Shown here: piece by piece, positions 46,867 to 54,931 of the stretch
Position numbering within the stretch: the first letter of the stretch is position 1
How the letters are laid out: every line of letters starts with the position of its first letter
Assembly: GCA_946405135.1 (NCBI GenBank)
Contig: CAMJGD010000002.1
Coordinates: 62,001-126,000, forward strand
DNA from: an uncultured Clostridiaceae bacterium
Lineage (GTDB): Bacteria; Bacillota; Clostridia; Clostridiales; Clostridiaceae
DNA length: 64,000 bases
Direction of reading: 5' to 3'
The notes under the pieces: generated by a model
The model's database searches: none
What the model saw: the letters and a program-made list of their open reading frames with translations, nothing else
What the model was told of the DNA's origin: nothing
Translations under genes and position numbers: made by a program

Positions 46867-46903
46867 AAGAAAAAATATTAATTTTAAAATATTTTACATG
46901 TTT

Positions 46904-46932
46904 ATTATATTACTTCAAGAAAATTTCGTCAA
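46904..46932 (-). promoter_or_regulatory. Promoter of the rsgA leader
   Basis: TTGACG (46927-46932) and TATAAT (46904-46909) with a 17-base spacer form a near-consensus promoter. It gives a leader of about 370 bases before rsgA. Confidence 0.8.
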
Positions 46933-46968
46933 TTATAAAACAGAATCTAGAATCAACTTCAATATTGT

Positions 46969-48288
46969 TTATTTCATACTACTTGAATATTTCCTATAAT
47001 AAAAATATCCTAGGATTGCCCATAAAATAGTTAATATCACAGACGGACTGCTTAATCTAGCAGGAGAACCAGGTATTAACAAAAGGCCTATAAATGTAAT
47101 ACTTACAAAAGCACCTATTGCTGAAAAATATCTATCTAATCCTATTGAATTTTTGAATCCAATATAGCATACATAAAAATATCCTACTGCAGCTAATAAA
47201 GAAGACATATCCACAATATATATAATAACTTCTCTACCAAACCAGGGTGCTATTAAACTAACTAAAGCTACAAATTTAACCCCATTTTGAAAGACTCCAT
47301 TGTGATTTTCCTTACTGTACTTTTCTGGGATAAGTCTATATCTAGCTAAAGAACCAATCAATTTGCTGCTGCCTAGCATAAATCCATTTATACCACCTGC
47401 CACCGCACCTGCTAATGATATTATCAATAATATAAAACCTATATATCCTATATTGTCCATTACAGCTGTTCCAAGCGCCCACTGTTCAAGCAAAGCTTTT
47501 TCTGGAGTATATACTAAACCCGTTGTGATATTTAACAGATTATAAAAAAACACTCCGGAAAATATGGCTAATATGGCCATTCTTGTAGCTTTTGAAGCTT
47601 CAAAATTAAGCTCTGTAGATACTTGAGGTATCACATCAAATCCTACAAACAAGAAAGGAACTATAGCGAAAACTTTTGCTACTTCAACTATGCGGAACTT
47701 ATAGTTCAATATATAAGTATTCATAATCAAGCTATGATCAGTCTTTATAAACATGAATATAAAAACTATAATTGCATTTATCACCATAAGCAGGATCATG
47801 ATGTTCTGTATGCCAGAACTAAGCTTTAATCCTTTCATATTGATATAAGCAAATACTAGAATTATTAATGTGGCAATGATAATTTCTGAAAAATATACTG
47901 GATAACCCGCTACCTGATATAAATATCCAAAATCTAATACGGATCCAAATAATTTCTTAAGTACCAATACAAATGCTGTAGCATTAAGTGGGACCATGCT
48001 TATATAGCACAAGGTCAATGACCATCCTACTACAAATCCATAAGCCTTGCCCATATTCTTATAGGTATAAGAGAATTCTCCCCCATCCTCATGGTGATTC
48101 TCCATCATAATGTGATAACCTTTCTGTATAAAAACAATAGCAAGGCCACCAAGTATTAACCCGATAGCCGTGCTAATGATACCACTTTCATGGAGAAACT
48201 TTGAACCTGGTAGGGTGAAGGACCCCCATCCAATAATAGACCCTAATGCTAAAGCTAATACGTCTATTTTGTTCAACTTTTTTCTCAT
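46969..48288 (-). CDS. APC-family amino acid permease
   Basis: The 439-residue membrane protein has about 12 helices and the APC signature LALGSIIGWGSFTLPGSKF in helix 1. GGINGFMLGSSKLIGSLAR near residue 297 is also typical. The substrate is not evident. It follows the CoA-disulfide reductase by 11 bases, so a sulfur-containing amino acid is a reasonable guess. Confidence 0.88.
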   Translation of the reverse strand: MRKKLNKIDVLALALGSIIGWGSFTLPGSKFLHESGIISTAIGLILGGLAIVFIQKGYHIMMENHHEDGGEFSYTYKNMGKAYGFVVGWSLTLCYISMVPLNATAFVLVLKKLFGSVLDFGYLYQVAGYPVYFSEIIIATLIILVFAYINMKGLKLSSGIQNIMILLMVINAIIVFIFMFIKTDHSLIMNTYILNYKFRIVEVAKVFAIVPFLFVGFDVIPQVSTELNFEASKATRMAILAIFSGVFFYNLLNITTGLVYTPEKALLEQWALGTAVMDNIGYIGFILLIISLAGAVAGGINGFMLGSSKLIGSLARYRLIPEKYSKENHNGVFQNGVKFVALVSLIAPWFGREVIIYIVDMSSLLAAVGYFYVCYIGFKNSIGLDRYFSAIGAFVSITFIGLLLIPGSPARLSSPSVILTILWAILGYFYYRKYSSSMK

Positions 48289-48299
48289 AAAATCAACCT

Positions 48300-49997
48300 T
48301 TACTTAAAGTTATATTCTGTAACTATTTTTTCTCTTCCTGTTACCTGATCTTGATAATATTCATAGCAGCAAATTCCTAAATAAGAACCAGATATGTTAA
48401 TCACATTATCATATCCAAGATTTTGAAGTGCCATTATTGCATTATAGCTTATTTGGCTTGAACGACAATGTAGATATACTGGCTTATCCTTTGGAATTTC
48501 ATCAAGTCTTCCTCTGATTTCGCTTAGTGGAATGTTAACTGCATTCTTAAGGTGTCCTATTGCATATTCATGCTTTTCTCTCACATCTACAATAAATGTA
48601 TTGTTTTCTACTAACTCTCTAACCTTTGTTACTGGAACTTGTTTGAATCTTCCATATAATAAGTTAAGTCCTACTAAAGCAGCATGATTTACTACATCTT
48701 TAGCAGTTCCAAATAAAGGAGCATAACATAACTCTAATTCCTTTAAGTCTTCTAAGGTTCCACCCATTGTAATCATTGTAGCGATGATATCTATTCTCTT
48801 ATCTACATTTCCTTTTCCTATAGCTTGAGCTCCAAGTATTCTACCTGTTGGATATTCATATATAAGCTTGAAATGCATTGGATTACTGTCTGGCATTAAT
48901 CCCACTTTATCCCCTGGAATTACATATACAAAATCATAAGAAATACCTGCTGCTTTTGCAGTTTTTTCATTTAATCCTGTGCATGCAGCTTTTTGATCAA
49001 ATATTTGCACTACAGAGGATCCTATTACACCTTTATTGTTATGAGGAATATTATACATATGATCTGCTGCAGCTCTAGCCTGTCTTTGGGCAGGTCCTGC
49101 CAATGCAAGTCTTGAAGATTTATGAGTTAGACGGTTATAAACCTCTATAGCATCACCTACAGCATAGATATCTTTATCACTTGTCACATAATTATGATCA
49201 ACCTTGATGCCTCCTGTAGATCCAATTTCAAGTCCTGCTTCTCTAGCTAGACTAGTTTCAGGAGTAACACCAATTGCCATAACTACAGCTTTTGCAGGCA
49301 CTATTTTACCTGACTGTAATTCTATGGAGTCTTCATTTATTTTCTTCACTCCATCGCTTAATATTAGGTTAACTCCCTTATCTATCATTTCTTTGTGAAG
49401 TATCTGAGCCATATCATAATCAAAAGGATTCATTATTTGGTCAAGCGCTTCTATAAGACTGACATTTTTACCTGCCAAACGTAGATTTTCTGCTACTTCT
49501 ACCCCTATGAATCCACCACCGATAACTGCTACATCCTGAATATTGTTATCAACAATATTGCTATTAAGTTTCTTTATATCAACTACATTTCTTACTGTGA
49601 ACACATTAGGTCCTGTTATTCCTTCAATAGTTTTTGGAAGAATTGGGTTAGCTCCTGGAGATAAAACCAATTTGTCATAAGCCTCTTCATATTCTTCTCC
49701 TGTAAGAAGATTTTTAACTACTATTTTTTTCTCTTCTTTTTTTATCTTTATAACTTCACTGTTAACTCTAGCTTCAATGTTATATTGGTTTTTAAATTGC
49801 TCTGGACTCATTAAAACCAAATTATCACTATTTTCTACTATTCCACTTAAATGAAATGGTAAGGCACAGTTAGAAAAAGATACGTGAGGTCCCTTCTCAA
49901 ACATGATTACCTCTGCTGTTTCATCGATTCTTCTTGCTCTTGCTGCAACTGAAGCTCCTCCAGCTACTCCACCCACAATTAAAATTCTTTTACTCAT
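48300..49997 (-). CDS. CoA-disulfide / polysulfide reductase with C-terminal rhodanese domain
   Basis: The 565-residue flavoprotein has an FAD loop (GGVAGGASVAARARR), the single redox Cys in SFSNCALPFH and an NAD(P)H loop (VIGGGFIGVEVAENL). A rhodanese domain at about 460-550 has active-site loop HCRSSQIS. Known relatives reduce CoA disulfide, CoA persulfide or polysulfide, and the rhodanese domain handles sulfane sulfur. It lies between a YeeE-type sulfur transporter and an amino-acid permease. Confidence 0.92.
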   Translation of the reverse strand: MSKRILIVGGVAGGASVAARARRIDETAEVIMFEKGPHVSFSNCALPFHLSGIVENSDNLVLMSPEQFKNQYNIEARVNSEVIKIKKEEKKIVVKNLLTGEEYEEAYDKLVLSPGANPILPKTIEGITGPNVFTVRNVVDIKKLNSNIVDNNIQDVAVIGGGFIGVEVAENLRLAGKNVSLIEALDQIMNPFDYDMAQILHKEMIDKGVNLILSDGVKKINEDSIELQSGKIVPAKAVVMAIGVTPETSLAREAGLEIGSTGGIKVDHNYVTSDKDIYAVGDAIEVYNRLTHKSSRLALAGPAQRQARAAADHMYNIPHNNKGVIGSSVVQIFDQKAACTGLNEKTAKAAGISYDFVYVIPGDKVGLMPDSNPMHFKLIYEYPTGRILGAQAIGKGNVDKRIDIIATMITMGGTLEDLKELELCYAPLFGTAKDVVNHAALVGLNLLYGRFKQVPVTKVRELVENNTFIVDVREKHEYAIGHLKNAVNIPLSEIRGRLDEIPKDKPVYLHCRSSQISYNAIMALQNLGYDNVINISGSYLGICCYEYYQDQVTGREKIVTEYNFK

Positions 49998-50005
49998 AAT
50001 AACTC

Positions 50006-50042
50006 CTCCCTTTAATAAAACCTAGCAGCCCTAAGACTGCTA
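50006..50042 (-). terminator. Hairpin between YeeE and CoA-disulfide reductase genes
   Basis: TAGCAGTC and GGCTGCTA form an 8-bp stem, followed on the minus strand by GGTTTTATT. It is probably a partial terminator that lowers expression of the downstream genes. Confidence 0.55.
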
Positions 50043-50067
50043 AGCTCTGTAGTTTTATTATCTATTC

Positions 50068-51330
50068 TTATTTAAACCATTTTTTAGCACAAGTATTACC
50101 TGCAATACCACCTAACACCATGAATATTAAGAAAACCCAACCGGAAAGTGAAAAGTTTGCAATAGGTGTATATAATGCTCCTACGTTACATCCATTTGCA
50201 AATCTAGTACCTAATCCCATAGTGATTCCACCTAATGCATATAGTAACACTTCTCTTGCTGTAATATGCATCTCTGACATAAATGTCTTAACGAATTTGC
50301 CTGCTGTTAATAAGTAGATAGCTGTTCCAACTATTATTCCAAAATTCTGTACTGAAACTGCATGTCCAAAGAAAGGCTGAGTATAAGCCTTTGCTGGCAT
50401 TTTTGTAAAGGACGCTAAGGATTCTGGTGAAACTCCAAATATCATAAGAAATTTACCAAACCAAATTCCATAAGGAGTTGATGCTCCCCATCCTGCCTTC
50501 GTAACACCCATTAATAAGGCAAATAATATACTAAGTACTACAGCTCCTTGCACCAAAGTCCAAGGTTTAATAAATAATCTGTTATAATTTTCTTCACTTA
50601 ATAACTTATAATCTTTACTATCTAAAGGTTCATTTTGATCCTGTACTTTCTCCATGGAATGACCAATATATGTATTTTTCTCCTTACGGCTTCTTTCATA
50701 TCGGTATGAAAGATATACAACAATTCCACAAAATACAGCTGTTAATATAAGTGCACCTAGATAACCATCAAGACCATCCCATTTGAATAGGTCTGGCATG
50801 AATACACCACCTGTTAATTTCTCACCTACAGGTGTTGAAAACCATGAGTTTTTAATCCAACCTGCAGTGTTTTGTATAGGAAATCCTAAAAATACACCTA
50901 AAGCAAAGAACACCAATGTAGTAAAAGCTCTAGGGAAACCTGTTATAATATCAGTAAGCACTCCTGAAGCACAACAGGATGAAAAGGACATACCAAATCC
51001 AAATAGCACTCCACCAGCCATAAGTCCAAAATTAATTGGATTTACCCAAAGATCATAAGTGGTTGGATCTGCATTGAATAAGAAAGCAGTAGTCAATAGA
51101 CATGATATAAAGAAAAGGAACATAAGTGTCCTCATCAATTTCGTTGATCCAGTGTTAAAAGCACGATTAATACTACCTGCAAATCCTGTATAGGCTCTTG
51201 ATAAAGTATAACCAAACCCTACACCTACTAAAAGTCTAAAAAATAGCATGTTTGTTTCTAACATTGTTTTGCCTAGAATAAAAACTAATAAAATTCCTAT
51301 AAATCCTAAAATTGGTTCAGTTTTTTTCAT
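50068..51330 (-). CDS. YeeE/YedE-family sulfur transporter, two-domain form
   Basis: The 420-residue membrane protein contains two halves of the YeeE/YedE fold. Conserved cysteines are in SFSSCCASGVLTD (first half) and FANGCNVGALYTPI (second half). Relatives such as TsuA import thiosulfate by passing it along cysteines. AAGGAGGAAAAAA precedes ATG. The divergent LysR gene is the likely regulator. Confidence 0.88.
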   Translation of the reverse strand: MKKTEPILGFIGILLVFILGKTMLETNMLFFRLLVGVGFGYTLSRAYTGFAGSINRAFNTGSTKLMRTLMFLFFISCLLTTAFLFNADPTTYDLWVNPINFGLMAGGVLFGFGMSFSSCCASGVLTDIITGFPRAFTTLVFFALGVFLGFPIQNTAGWIKNSWFSTPVGEKLTGGVFMPDLFKWDGLDGYLGALILTAVFCGIVVYLSYRYERSRKEKNTYIGHSMEKVQDQNEPLDSKDYKLLSEENYNRLFIKPWTLVQGAVVLSILFALLMGVTKAGWGASTPYGIWFGKFLMIFGVSPESLASFTKMPAKAYTQPFFGHAVSVQNFGIIVGTAIYLLTAGKFVKTFMSEMHITAREVLLYALGGITMGLGTRFANGCNVGALYTPIANFSLSGWVFLIFMVLGGIAGNTCAKKWFK

Positions 51331-51565
51331 TTTTTTCCTCCTTATTTATTTTAAATTTTTCACAGCTGTGATTTTTTTAACAATTTGTATCACATAGTAT
51401 AATTATAGTACAGGTCATTCCTTTTCTACAGAAAGTAAATGTTATATAGTATAACTCTTTCTTTTAACCCAAGGTAAAATATACTAGCTTGAATAAGTAT
51501 GTTTATTTATGTACAATATAATATAAGTTATCTATAACTATTTTTTATCTTTAGGATGTGAATAT
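51331..51565. promoter_or_regulatory. Divergent control region, YeeE / LysR
   Basis: The 235-base gap includes several imperfect TATAGTATAA-type dyads (about 51396-51420 and 51452-51462). These are plausible LysR-type (T-N11-A) sites, but I cannot assign one exactly. Confidence 0.5.
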
Positions 51566-52456
51566 ATGAACCTTGAGTATCTTCAATCATTTTATATGAC
51601 AGTAAAATATAATAGTATTTCAAAAGCAGCTCAAATGCTTCATCTTACTCAGCCTGGACTCAGCGGTCAGCTTAAAAGCTTAGAAAATGAACTTGGAGTG
51701 AGTCTTCTGAATCGAAGTAATAAAGGTGTGGAATTAACAGAAGAAGGAAAAGTGGTATTTGATTATGCAGATACCTTACTTTCCATTCAAGGAAATATTA
51801 AAAGGGATTTGATAAATTTGCATCAAGACAAGCCTAAGTTAATGATTGGTGCATGTAAAAGCGTAGGAGAATATGCCCTTCCCTGCAGTATTTTTACCTT
51901 TAAACACTTACATGAAGAAGTAGAAATTCATATGGAGGTAGTCAATTCAGCTGAAGTTATCCAAAAACTGCAGGAGCATAGCGTTAACATTGGCATCATC
52001 CAGCATGATCCAATGCTAGATGATATAATTACTCAGCCTATTATTTCAGATGAACTCCTTTTGGTGGGAAATAGTAACAATTCACCTAAAAAAATTTCTA
52101 CAGAAGAGTTAAAACAGATTCCATTGATTTTACGTGAACCTAATTCTGGCACTCGATATATGATTGAACAATCTTTAGAGGAAAAGGGAATCTCCATAAA
52201 AGATTTAAATGTTATTTACGCTTTAAATTCTCCAGAAGCTATTAAGTCTTCTATTCTTGCTGGAAAAGGTTTTTCTTTTTTACCAAAGCTTACAGTAGCT
52301 CAGGAGCTAAAAAAGCAATCCATTCAACCAGTTCAGGTAGATGATTTAAAGATTTCTTTTTCTTATTATGTAGCTTCAAGGAAGAATTATACATTTACAG
52401 AATATGAGCAAAGGTTTGTAGATTTTATAATTTCCAATAAAAGAAGTTTTTGTTAA
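51566..52456 (+). CDS. LysR-family transcription regulator
   Basis: The 296-residue protein has the winged HTH at residues 1-60 (LEYLQSFYMTVKYNSISKAAQMLHLTQPGLS) and a two-lobed effector domain of the CysB/CysL type. It is divergent from one YeeE gene and convergent with a second sulfur-transport cluster. It probably senses a sulfur metabolite and controls both. Confidence 0.9.
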   Translation: MNLEYLQSFYMTVKYNSISKAAQMLHLTQPGLSGQLKSLENELGVSLLNRSNKGVELTEEGKVVFDYADTLLSIQGNIKRDLINLHQDKPKLMIGACKSVGEYALPCSIFTFKHLHEEVEIHMEVVNSAEVIQKLQEHSVNIGIIQHDPMLDDIITQPIISDELLLVGNSNNSPKKISTEELKQIPLILREPNSGTRYMIEQSLEEKGISIKDLNVIYALNSPEAIKSSILAGKGFSFLPKLTVAQELKKQSIQPVQVDDLKISFSYYVASRKNYTFTEYEQRFVDFIISNKRSFC

Positions 52457-52499
52457 CACAGCTGCTATAAAATCCATACTGTTTAATTAAAATTATAAA

Positions 52500-52547
52500 A
52501 AAAGGACTGTAAGTAATGCATATTCATTACATCACAGTCCTTTTTAT
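52500..52547. terminator. Bidirectional terminator, ACTGT/AATG-type hairpin
   Basis: AAAGGACTGTAAGTAATG (52501-52518) pairs with CATTACATCACAGTCCTTTT (about 52525-52544). It separates the convergent LysR and YeeE-half genes. Confidence 0.85.
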
Positions 52548-52550
52548 AAT

Positions 52551-53126
52551 CTATATAAAGAATCTAACTAAAATCTTAACCCCTACCCCTGTGCCTAACA
52601 TGGCAAAAATTCCAAAAACCCAAGCATGTAAGGAAAAAGATGGTATTCCACTAAAAAATGCCCCTATATTACAGCCAACAGCTAGTCTAGTTCCATATCC
52701 CATCATAATTCCTCCTATAAGAGCAGCTATAAACTGTTTTTTACTTTTTATTTTCTTCCATTTAAATTGGGAAGCCAATAATGTTGCAATTAAAGATCCT
52801 ATAACCACACCTATATTCAGAATTGTATACTTATTAATAAATACATTTCCACTTGAAATCAAAGGATCATAATAAGACTTAAAATGACTAAAATACTCCC
52901 AACGGAATGGATCTAATCCAAACCATTGTAGTATACCAACACCCCATAATAAGAAACCGCTAGTTATTTGCCAGCTTATACCGACTAAAGCTAACAAAAC
53001 TACATTCATTACTCCTAACAAAATTCCACCTATCCAATAAGGCCAAGGTTTCTTAAGACACTTTTCTATAGTCTTCATCTTATCTTTACTATTTTTTATT
53101 TTGTCTTTTGGATATATACTTCCCAC
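52551..53126 (-). CDS. YeeE/YedE half-transporter (second half)
   Basis: Up to 191 residues with about five helices and the MGYGTRLAVGCNIGAFFSGI motif, matching the second half of the two-domain protein. The start is uncertain. GTG at 53126 lies inside the TusA-like gene behind GGTGAAGGG, and ATG at 53078 is the alternative. The 31-base overlap suggests coupling to the sulfur carrier. Confidence 0.82.
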   Translation of the reverse strand: MGSIYPKDKIKNSKDKMKTIEKCLKKPWPYWIGGILLGVMNVVLLALVGISWQITSGFLLWGVGILQWFGLDPFRWEYFSHFKSYYDPLISSGNVFINKYTILNIGVVIGSLIATLLASQFKWKKIKSKKQFIAALIGGIMMGYGTRLAVGCNIGAFFSGIPSFSLHAWVFGIFAMLGTGVGVKILVRFFI

Positions 53127-53338
53127 TCCCCTTCACCTACCTCAACAGCTTTCATGGGATATTTTTTCCCTACTGCCCATTTCTCTATCTCAATAGCCAC
53201 ACAACTATGATCAGAACGAAGAATTAAAATATCTCCTGTTTCCATGGTTTTAAGTTCCTGCATGGCACGAAGCAATGGAATTGGACACAATTCGCTTAAA
53301 CAATCTAGTTTTCTTACTGCCATATAAAATTCCCCCAT
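53096..53338 (-). CDS. TusA/SirA-like sulfur carrier protein
   Basis: The 80-residue protein has the sulfur-carrying Cys in the CPxP motif (ECLSELCPIPLLRAM-like, seen as LSELCPIP) and the usual beta-alpha-beta-alpha-beta pattern. In YeeE/YeeD pairs a TusA-like partner takes sulfur from imported thiosulfate. It lies between two YeeE halves and overlaps both, or abuts them. Confidence 0.9.
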   Translation of the reverse strand: MGEFYMAVRKLDCLSELCPIPLLRAMQELKTMETGDILILRSDHSCVAIEIEKWAVGKKYPMKAVEVGEGEWEVYIQKTK

Positions 53339-54027
53339 TACAATTTTTTCAAGCGTTTATTTTCATACCATAATGCTAATCTGTATAAAATAATCAATAC
53401 TATTATCTGTATTACCACAACAATTTTTAAATCTAGATATTCAGAAAAATAAATTGTTTTTGCATTTTTAATAAAGTGCTCGTACCAAAAGGAATAATTT
53501 TTTGCTCCTAATAAAGTTCCAATTATAAACCCCACAAGAACAACCCAGTGGAGAGCATGTCCCTCTCCAATTCTCATAAGTACTCCTGAAGCACATCCTC
53601 CAGCTAGAACCATTCCTATACCAAATATGAATGCACCAATCACTACATGAACTCCTACGGAACTAACAGCACCTGGAATCAATTGATAATCCGCTCCTTT
53701 GCTATGATTGTAACCAGATTGAATCACTGCAAAACCAATGGTACTAACAATCATAGCTAATATCACACCTCTTAACACTCTAGTGTTGCCAGTAATAAAA
53801 GGATCCCTAAAAGCTGCGGTGAAACAAAATCGTGAATACCGTAAAATGATACCAATTATGATCCCTACCCCTAAGCATACAGCGTACACATAGTGATTTT
53901 TCCAAAGCATAGCACATAATATAAATCCAATCAAAAGCAATATAATAGCATAAGGCATCTGACTCTTTTCCTTTTTTACTTCTGCCTGTCGCTGCTTAAT
54001 CAATTCATCTATTTCATTTGACATCAT
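53338..54027 (-). CDS. YeeE/YedE half-transporter (first half)
   Basis: The 229-residue membrane protein has the first-half motifs (RYSRFCFTAAFRDPFITGN and GMVLAGGCASGVLMRIGEG). The N-terminal 25 residues are charged. GAGGGATGGTAAC precedes the start. It ends on the first base of the sulfur-carrier gene, so three proteins are translated as a unit. A likely promoter is at 54070-54099. Confidence 0.85.
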   Translation of the reverse strand: MMSNEIDELIKQRQAEVKKEKSQMPYAIILLLIGFILCAMLWKNHYVYAVCLGVGIIIGIILRYSRFCFTAAFRDPFITGNTRVLRGVILAMIVSTIGFAVIQSGYNHSKGADYQLIPGAVSSVGVHVVIGAFIFGIGMVLAGGCASGVLMRIGEGHALHWVVLVGFIIGTLLGAKNYSFWYEHFIKNAKTIYFSEYLDLKIVVVIQIIVLIILYRLALWYENKRLKKL

Positions 54028-54069
54028 GTTACCATCCCTCTAAACAAAATTAATATTTTTGCTTTCATA

Positions 54070-54099
54070 ATTATATACTATAAATATATCATAAATCAA
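54070..54099 (-). promoter_or_regulatory. Candidate promoter of the split YeeE operon
   Basis: TTGATT (54094-54099) and TATAAT (54070-54075) are separated by 18 bases and read toward the half-transporter gene. Confidence 0.55.
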
Positions 54100-54202
54100 T
54101 AAAACCAAAGTTCTCTTTATTATTACTGCATATATGGCTAAAGTTAAATATTAGTCATTAATGAATAGCTGTTTAAAGTTCCGTAGTTACTCTTATATTA
54201 TA

Positions 54203-54931
54203 TTAAGGCTCAACAAGTCCATATTTCTTTTTTATTCTATCTAATTTTTCAATCATAGGATCAGCTAAAATAAAAAGAAAAAATATAGTTGCAATGGCAT
54301 GTACTAAATCAAAGGGAATTCCTGATATGTATGTAGCCTTAAGAGCTTTCCAATTTAATTTCCCTGTAAACATAACTAATGCTCCAATATTAATTATTCC
54401 ACCATATATGAAAAAAGTAGCAATTCCCCCATATATACATAGTGGAATTCTTTTTTTGGGTAGCATTCCCTTTTTGAATAGAATTCCTGCCAAAAAACCT
54501 ATTATTCCAAAGCAAAACATTTGCCATGGAGTCCAAGGACCTTGTCCGAAGAAAAAGTTTGAGACAAAACCTGTAACTGCACCAACTAAAAATCCACTTT
54601 CTGCACCAAAACAAACTCCAGAAATTATTACAATAGCTACAACAGGTTTAAACTGTGGTAACATAAAAAACGCTGCTCTTCCAGCCACCCCTATTGCACA
54701 TAACACAGAAATTATAACCAGTTCCCTAGCTTGAGGTTTTCTTTTCTCAAATATCATGAAAAAAGGAATCATTGTATAGAAAATTATGAGTAAACTAATA
54801 AAATATTCTTTTCTATCATTTAAAACTATAACACCAAATGCTATAGTTAATGGTATTACAATTAAAATCATAAATGAAGCTACAATTGTGCGTTTACTTA
54901 GTGAATTGCTTTTTTCAATGTCTGCTTGCAT
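54203..54931 (-). CDS. ECF transporter S component (CbrT-like, corrinoid proposed)
   Basis: The 242-residue protein has six to seven helices and the segment GRAAFFMLPQFKPVVAIV, then GVCFGAESGFLVGAVTGF and FGQGPWTPWQMF. This matches S components of the CbrT-like group, one of which carries cobalamin. It overlaps the ATPase gene by 34 bases and is the last gene of the surface/ECF operon. Substrate is inferred from the neighbouring transcobalamin-like proteins. Confidence 0.75.
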   Translation of the reverse strand: MQADIEKSNSLSKRTIVASFMILIVIPLTIAFGVIVLNDRKEYFISLLIIFYTMIPFFMIFEKRKPQARELVIISVLCAIGVAGRAAFFMLPQFKPVVAIVIISGVCFGAESGFLVGAVTGFVSNFFFGQGPWTPWQMFCFGIIGFLAGILFKKGMLPKKRIPLCIYGGIATFFIYGGIINIGALVMFTGKLNWKALKATYISGIPFDLVHAIATIFFLFILADPMIEKLDRIKKKYGLVEP

